A DNA stretch of 64,000 nucleotides from Limnoperna fortunei (lineage: Eukaryota; Mollusca; Bivalvia; Mytilida; Modiolidae): contig OX104115.1 in assembly GCA_944474755.1 (NCBI GenBank), positions 71,524,993-71,588,992 on the forward strand, written 5' to 3'. A program made the position numbers and the translations under genes. Position 1 is the first letter of the stretch, and each line of letters starts with the position of its first letter. Of this stretch, positions 60,901 to 64,000 are shown in pieces. The notes below the pieces were generated by a model, which saw only the letters and a list, made by a program, of their open reading frames with translations, did no database searches and was not told the origin of the DNA.

Positions 60901-63900
60901 TGGGAATATTTTTTGTAAGATAGCATTATATATATATCTATGGTAATAAAATGGCCTCTGTTAGGAGGGGTATTATTATAGGGAGTAACTGTGTGTGGTA
61001 AGGAAATGGCCTCTGTTAGGAGGGGTATTATAATAGGGAGTAACTGTGTGTGGTAAGGAAATGGCCTCTGTTAGGAGGGGTATTATAACAGGGAGTAACT
61101 GTGTGTGGTAAGGAAATGGCCTCTGTTAGGAGGGGTATTATTATAGAGAGTAACTGTGTGTGGTAAGAAAATGGCCTCTGTTAGGAGGGGTATTATTATA
61201 GGGAGTAACTGTGTGTGGTAAGGAAATGGCCTCTGTTAGGAGGGGTATTATAACAGGGAGTAACTGTGTGTGGTAAGGAAATGGCCTCTGTTAGGAGGGG
61301 TATTATAACAGGGAGTAACTGTGTGTGGTAAGGAAATGGCCTCTGTTAGGAGGGGTATTATTATAGGGAGTAACTGTGTGTGGTAAGGGAATGGCCTCTG
61401 TTAGGAGGGGTATTATTATAGGGAGTACCTGTGTGTGGTAAGGAAATGGCCTCTGTTAGGAGGGGTATTATTATAGGGAGTAACTGTGTGTGGTAAGGAA
61501 ATGGCCTCTGTTAGGAGGGGTATTATTATAGGGAGTAACTGTGTGTGGTAAGGAAATGGCCTCTGTTAGGAGGGGTATTATTATAGGGAGTAACTGTGTG
61601 TGGTAAGGAAATGGCCTCTGTTAGGAGGGGTATTATTATAGGGAGTAACTGTGTGTGGTAAGGAAATGGCCTCTGTTAGGAGGGGTATTATTATAGGGAG
61701 TAACTGTGTGTGGTAAGGAAATGGCCTCTGTTAGGAGGGGTATTATTATAGGGAGTAACTGTGTGTGGTAAGGAAATGGCCTCTGTTAGGAGGGGTATTA
61801 TTATAGGGAGTACCTGTGTGTGGTAAGGAAATGGCCTCTGTTAGGAGGGGTATTATTATAGGGAGTAACTGTGTGTGGTAAGGAAATGGCCTCTGTTAGG
61901 AGGGGTATTATAACAGGGAGTAACTGTGTGTGGTAAGGAAATGGCCTCTGTTAGGAGGGGTATTATTATAGGGAGTAACTGTGTGTGGTAAGGAAATGGC
62001 CTCTGTTAGGAGGGGTATTATTATAGGGAGTAACTGTGTGTGGTAAGGAAATGGCCTCTGTTAGGAGGGGTATTATTATAGGGAGTAACTGTGTGTGGTA
62101 AGGAAATGGCCTCTGTTAGGAGGGGTATTATAACAGGGAGTAACTGTGTGTGGTAAGGAAATGGCCTCTGTTAGGAGGGGTATTATAATAGGGAGTAACT
62201 GTGTGTGGTAAGGAAATGGCCTCTGTTAGGAGGGGTATTATTATAGGGAGTAACTGTGTGTGGTAAGGAAATGGCCTCTGTTAGGAGGGGTATTATAATA
62301 GGGAATAACTGTGTGTGGTAAGGAAATGGCCTCTGTTAGGAGGGGTATTATAACAGGGAGTAACTGTGTGTGGTAAGGAAATGGCCTCTGTTAGGAGGGG
62401 TATTATTATAGGGAGTAACTGTGTGTGGTAAGGAAATGGCCTCTGTTAGGAGGGGTATTATAACAGGGAGTAACTGTGTGTGGTAAGGAAATGGCCTCTG
62501 TTAGGAGGGGTATTATTATAGGGAGTAACTGTGTGTGGTAAGGAAATGGCCTCTGTTAGGAGGGGTATTATAATAGGGAGTAACTGTGTGTGGTAAGGAA
62601 ATGGCCTCTGTTAGGAGGGGTATTATAACAGGGAGTAACTGTGTGTGGTAAGGAAATGGCCTCTGTTAGGAGGGGTATTATAATAGGGAGTAACTGTGTG
62701 TGGTAAGGAAAATATATTTTATCATCAACCTTGAGTAGTGCTGAATATTAAAGGCTTTATATAATTAGTTATTGATTTAGATTTACAAATATTGATTATA
62801 GTTAGTCTGGCAATCTTGGTTATCTGCTAAGCGTTTGCATTTAATGCCAAGTCAATAAAGAGTGAAGATTACCAAAGAAACTTGTTTATCCAGAAAAATT
62901 CAATATTGTATGGTTGGTAAGAGAAAGAAATTAAAAAGAAACTGTGAATTGTATTGGTATTGATTGTTCATAAAATGTTCTTTCTAACTTCCAACCCCTT
63001 ACCCCTTTCCTACTACAAGTCTTTTATGGAAAAGCTTAGCCAAATAGTCTATATAGTAAGTAATGATAATTTGTCGATGCCAATGATTTTATAGCTACCT
63101 TATATTTTACCTTTATTTAAACAAACTAAATATTTACTTTTATAAATATTGGCATGAAATGTAAATGTTTTGTAAATGTTTGTAAATGTTTGGGTTAATA
63201 AAGCAGTGACAATTTAAAGAAAACAAACCACAAGGGATGATACTCATCTATCATAGAAAAAAATATTTTTTTACTATCAATGGAATGATTTTTTTAATAA
63301 TAGGTCATGAGGTAGAATGAAAAATGCAGCAATTTTACTGTTATGTTTTTAGGATTGACTGGTTAAAGCAGGGTAGTAGAGCATTGTTTGGTACTGTTAT
63401 AGAGGACCAGATATATGTCCTGATAGACACATCAGCCTCCATGTTACCTAGTATATCATTCTTAAAGGATAGGCTGTTTGTACTGATGCAGGTGTGTTAC
63501 CTTTTAAGCTAAAATTCATTTAAATGCAACTGTGAAATACTAGTAACAGTATGCCTGGTAATCAATCTGGATTGTCCAGATATTAATAAATATAGTATAA
63601 ATTATTTTCTAATTTGTTTAAATACTTTTCTCTGATTCATGAAGACCAGAAGCTTTTGTGATGTTTCAAGATGTTTGTGAATTTAAATGGCTGATAACAG
63701 ACTTACCAGATTTAATATATCACTTTGCTGGTATTTGGTGATGTCTTACCCAAAAATATTAAATTTATTAGTATACTTTCACAAAATTGATTTCTGGATA
63801 AATTTCTACCATTGATGATCAATGTTACACATTTTTATAACTAGATCCTTTTATTTTGTTTTGGAAAAAAATATATTCTGCGGCTTCCATGTTAACATTT

Positions 63901-64000
63901 TTCTTTTTTATAGAAACAACATAAATCAGAGTAAAATTTTTAATTGTTCATTGTTTTATTATTTTTAGGAGCAACTACGACACAAAAAGAAATTTAACAT
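42945..64000 (+). CDS. VWA3A/VWA3B-type von Willebrand A domain protein, first 12 exons, 3' end outside window
   Basis: Coding join: 42945-42999, 48500-48751, 51898-51989, 52310-52560, 52942-53101, 53494-53562, 54355-54461, 55264-55499, 58027-58247, 60482-60636, 63353-63491, 63969-64000. All phases match; 589 residues are visible, about half the family length of 1200-1300. Two copies of a module are seen: a leader W-L-S-x-Y-G-L (W76 and W438), then LFRRRLEWLTTESRRLFGVI (about 154-173) or FQQRIDWLKQGSRALFG (about 530-546), then a VWA domain. The first VWA reads VTIVLDIRNMS, lacking the DxSxS metal site. The second reads YVLIDTSASM with an intact MIDAS. In vertebrates, VWA3A has two VWA domains and is linked to motile-cilia tissues; role here is inference. 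The start ATG opens MTAALYAVDPYRKNAYSD. It diverges from the ZDHHC20-like gene. Confidence 0.88.
43705..43925 (+). repeat. SINE copy, forward
   Basis: The head GGGAGCCTTGGTGGCCTAGT and GAGGTTGCGAATAT are tRNA-like. The middle has GGCAGGGTGTGTTTGACTCC. It lies in VWA3-like intron 1. Confidence 0.65.
43926..45519. other. VWA3-like intron 1, unassigned part
   Basis: AT-rich, without recognised exons or clear repeats apart from a small palindromic patch TACATGTACATAATATGTAC near 44487. Confidence 0.4.
45520..45805 (+). repeat. Degenerate minisatellite
   Basis: About nine imperfect units of TATTGCTGGTGTTCT/TGGT with GGATCTATTGCTGG, period roughly 30 bases. A tail piece with GCGCAACTCCTCCTAAACCG and TCCACACTTGTTTG, like the tails of larger elements, follows to about 46005. 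Confidence 0.6.
46552..46722. mobile_element. Large foldback element, arms about 80 bp
   Basis: AATTCACAGAGGCTGTGG...TTTTATCCC is answered by GGGATAAAAT...CACAGCCTTCATGAATT around a short centre at about 46635. Most differences are single bases. A worn relative of its inner part (TTATTTTATCCCTCGCTGAT) is at 56132. Confidence 0.8.
46971..48238 (+). mobile_element. Tandem-core (pearl/Helitron-like) element, copy 1
   Basis: It opens with a 35 base hairpin: stem GTCTCGCC/GGCGAGAC and GCGAC/GTCGC with loop GAAA. Then (GGC)n, seven core units of 146 bp (TGACCTTGACCTC at 47151, 47297, 47443 and on) and the end GCAGGCGAGAC-like motif, inverse of the start. The tail is GTTTTTCTGTGTCCACACTT. No coding capacity is seen. 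A near-identical copy is at 58279. Confidence 0.82.
48500..48751 (+). CDS. VWA3-like exon 2, first leader motif
   Basis: It encodes VSFDMGYKSTSIAKIKVGPA to KKWLSQYGLRRSKLTLYQIL and GFKVSD. The acceptor is attttag and the donor gtaggt. Confidence 0.9.
49343..50262 (+). mobile_element. Tandem-core element with TACCCCCGC hairpin
   Basis: The hairpin TATACCCCCGC...GTCGGGGGTATA at 49346-49375 is followed by a GTCCGTCC tract, five core units of about 160 bp (each with TTTCAAGGTCACAG, GAATGAAACT) and the tail GCAGGGGTATCAGTGATCGC. It lies in VWA3-like intron 2 and has the same head type as the reverse element at 17360-18530. Confidence 0.8.
50263..51897. other. VWA3-like intron 2, unassigned part
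   Basis: AT-rich. A 60 base worn piece of the 16822 SINE tail lies at about 50895-50955. Nothing else is recognised. Confidence 0.4.
51898..51989 (+). CDS. VWA3-like exon 3
   Basis: It encodes FDRSLKRPISSRYADGLFHQ, then ICRPDGKTFN. It enters in phase 1 and leaves in phase 0 at gtaagt. Confidence 0.88.
52310..52560 (+). CDS. VWA3-like exon 4, start of first VWA domain
   Basis: It encodes the RRRLEWLTTESRRLFG leader, then VTIVLDIRNMSP, where the MIDAS serines of the family are replaced. It ends LSKFNLV plus a split Arg codon, donor gtcagt. Confidence 0.9.
52942..53101 (+). CDS. VWA3-like exon 5, first VWA domain
   Basis: It encodes STDDIERYQSECVPVTHDTI, then QGAVDWVWALDRL. The acceptor is attatag and the donor gtaaat. 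Confidence 0.88.
53494..53562 (+). CDS. VWA3-like exon 6
   Basis: The exon is 23 codons, NEAIYLFTEGTAIETCKEIL and KEK. The LFTEG strand is the usual central VWA strand. The donor is gtgaga. Confidence 0.88.
53802..53925. repeat. Foldback element
   Basis: GGTTATTTACGTTTTTTGAAAC and its inverse GTTTCATAAAACGTAAATAA flank a GGGCGTCAGCCCT core that can also fold. It lies in VWA3-like intron 6. Confidence 0.7.
54355..54461 (+). CDS. VWA3-like exon 7
   Basis: It encodes VKDLYHKVPVHIVVFNCDDS, then ATIRFLKDFTQRTSA, the last strands of the first VWA domain. The acceptor is ttcag and the donor gtatgt. Confidence 0.9.
54590..54967. mobile_element. MITE of the 30016 family
   Basis: The ends GGCCAGAAAAAATATGTGTG and CACACATATTTTTTTGTTTGGCC are inverted. 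It holds two G runs and AAGTATGAAAATAGAACTAA shared with 30016 and 36906. Confidence 0.7.
55264..55499 (+). CDS. VWA3-like exon 8, ends at a tandemly copied donor
   Basis: It encodes FHAYSVIMEMDSYEPSPIEP to a coiled-coil-like MREDVALLFEEIEETRNTIA and PEPKIQV. The proposed donor is GTTG|gtgagt, the first of several donors in a 45 bp tandem repeat whose frame stays open. Confidence 0.85.
55494..55808 (+). repeat. 45 bp minisatellite copying the exon 8 donor of the VWA3-like gene
   Basis: Seven units of 45 bp, consensus GTTGGTGAGTATATTGACTT then TTACTTTGAGATTGTCC. The exon donor GTTG|gtgagt is the start of unit 1; GTGAGT is kept in units 1, 4, 5, 6 and 7. The exon frame stays open (VGEYIDFYFEIVLTR per unit) until a TGA at 55763-55765. 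Confidence 0.92.
55809..58026. other. VWA3-like intron 8, unassigned part
   Basis: AT-rich intron sequence. It has a worn foldback piece at about 56120-56180 and nothing else recognisable. Confidence 0.4.
58027..58247 (+). CDS. VWA3-like exon 9, second leader motif
   Basis: It enters in phase 1 and encodes MRRRYKFSESVIDKTDLTER to KQWLSIYGLGARRLELWDVL and VAFKHRDG. A 1.26 kb dispersed element begins 31 bases after its donor. Confidence 0.9.
58279..59541 (+). mobile_element. Tandem-core (pearl/Helitron-like) element, copy 2
   Basis: It has the same hairpin head, (GGC)n, seven 146 bp cores and tail as 46971-48238, in the same orientation. The ends GTCTCGCCTGC and GCAGGCGAGAC are exact inverses here. 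It starts 31 bases after the exon 9 donor, in intron 9. Confidence 0.85.
60482..60636 (+). CDS. VWA3-like exon 10
   Basis: It encodes VTHTKLINARYCERFPVVKW, then KDGQVMHVQVTPE and SLKSFQQ. The acceptor is ttattag and the donor gtatgt. Confidence 0.9.
60942..62710 (+). repeat. 55 bp minisatellite, 32 copies
   Basis: The unit is GGTAAGGAAATGGCCTCTGT, TAGGAGGGGTATTATTATAG, GGAGTAACTGTGTGT. 1760 bases separate the first and last GGTAA, exactly 32 units. Nearly all variation is at one site (TTATAG, TAACAG or TAATAG). It lies in VWA3-like intron 10. Confidence 0.96.
62711..63352. other. VWA3-like intron 10 after the minisatellite
   Basis: AT-rich; TGTAAATGTTT is repeated a few times at about 63160-63190. 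No exon besides 63353-63491 is recognised. Confidence 0.4.
63353..63491 (+). CDS. VWA3-like exon 11, second VWA domain with intact MIDAS
   Basis: It encodes RIDWLKQGSRALFGTVIEDQ, then IYVLIDTSASML, with the DxSxS metal-binding motif. It ends LFVLMQ, donor gtgtgt. Confidence 0.92.
63969..64000 (+). CDS. VWA3-like exon 12, cut by window end
   Basis: It starts EQLRHKKKFN after tttttag and runs into the window edge. This is the same EQLxxxxxFN step that follows the first VWA start in exon 4. Confidence 0.82.

Overview
The window is AT-rich, intron-dominated animal nuclear DNA. Short exons with GT-AG introns, three metazoan genes, several families of tRNA-related SINEs and tandem-core repeats of the kind known from molluscs point to a mollusc, most likely a bivalve. 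The organism assignment is inference from repeat style and not from a marker gene.

Three genes were rebuilt by exon reading, checking every splice phase. (1) 504-15792, plus strand: endonuclease V (ENDOV), six exons visible and the 5' exon outside the window. (2) 25783-42344, minus strand: a complete 11-exon DHHC palmitoyltransferase of the ZDHHC2/15/20 group, closest to ZDHHC20, 347 residues. (3) 42945-64000, plus strand: the first 12 exons of a VWA3A/VWA3B-type protein with two repeats of a leader module plus von Willebrand A domain; it runs off the right edge. ENDOV and ZDHHC20 converge across about 10 kb of repeats. ZDHHC20 and the VWA3 gene diverge from a 600 bp head-to-head promoter region.

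Much of the remainder is repetitive. ENDOV intron 2 holds a roughly 6.3 kb satellite of a 30-31 bp unit with a 2162 bp higher-order period. VWA3 intron 10 holds 32 copies of a 55 bp unit. At least six larger dispersed elements share one plan: terminal hairpin or short inverted ends, CpG-rich simple repeat, tandem core of about 125-180 bp and a conserved tail, recalling the Helitron-related 'pearl' elements of bivalves. Three Mutator-like elements with 9-10 bp target duplications, other MITE-like elements, large foldbacks and two SINE families (one nested in the other) were also found.

The observations most worth a second look are: two minisatellites that copy an exon-intron junction, so that the splice donor itself is tandemly multiplied (ZDHHC20 exon 4, VWA3 exon 8); nuclear-receptor type TCAAGGTCA and DR1 sites repeated in the cores of three unrelated element families; and a Mutator-like element carrying a FLYWCH/MULE-like coding relic inside a ZDHHC20 intron. 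No prokaryotic system, CRISPR array, rRNA or functional tRNA gene was found.
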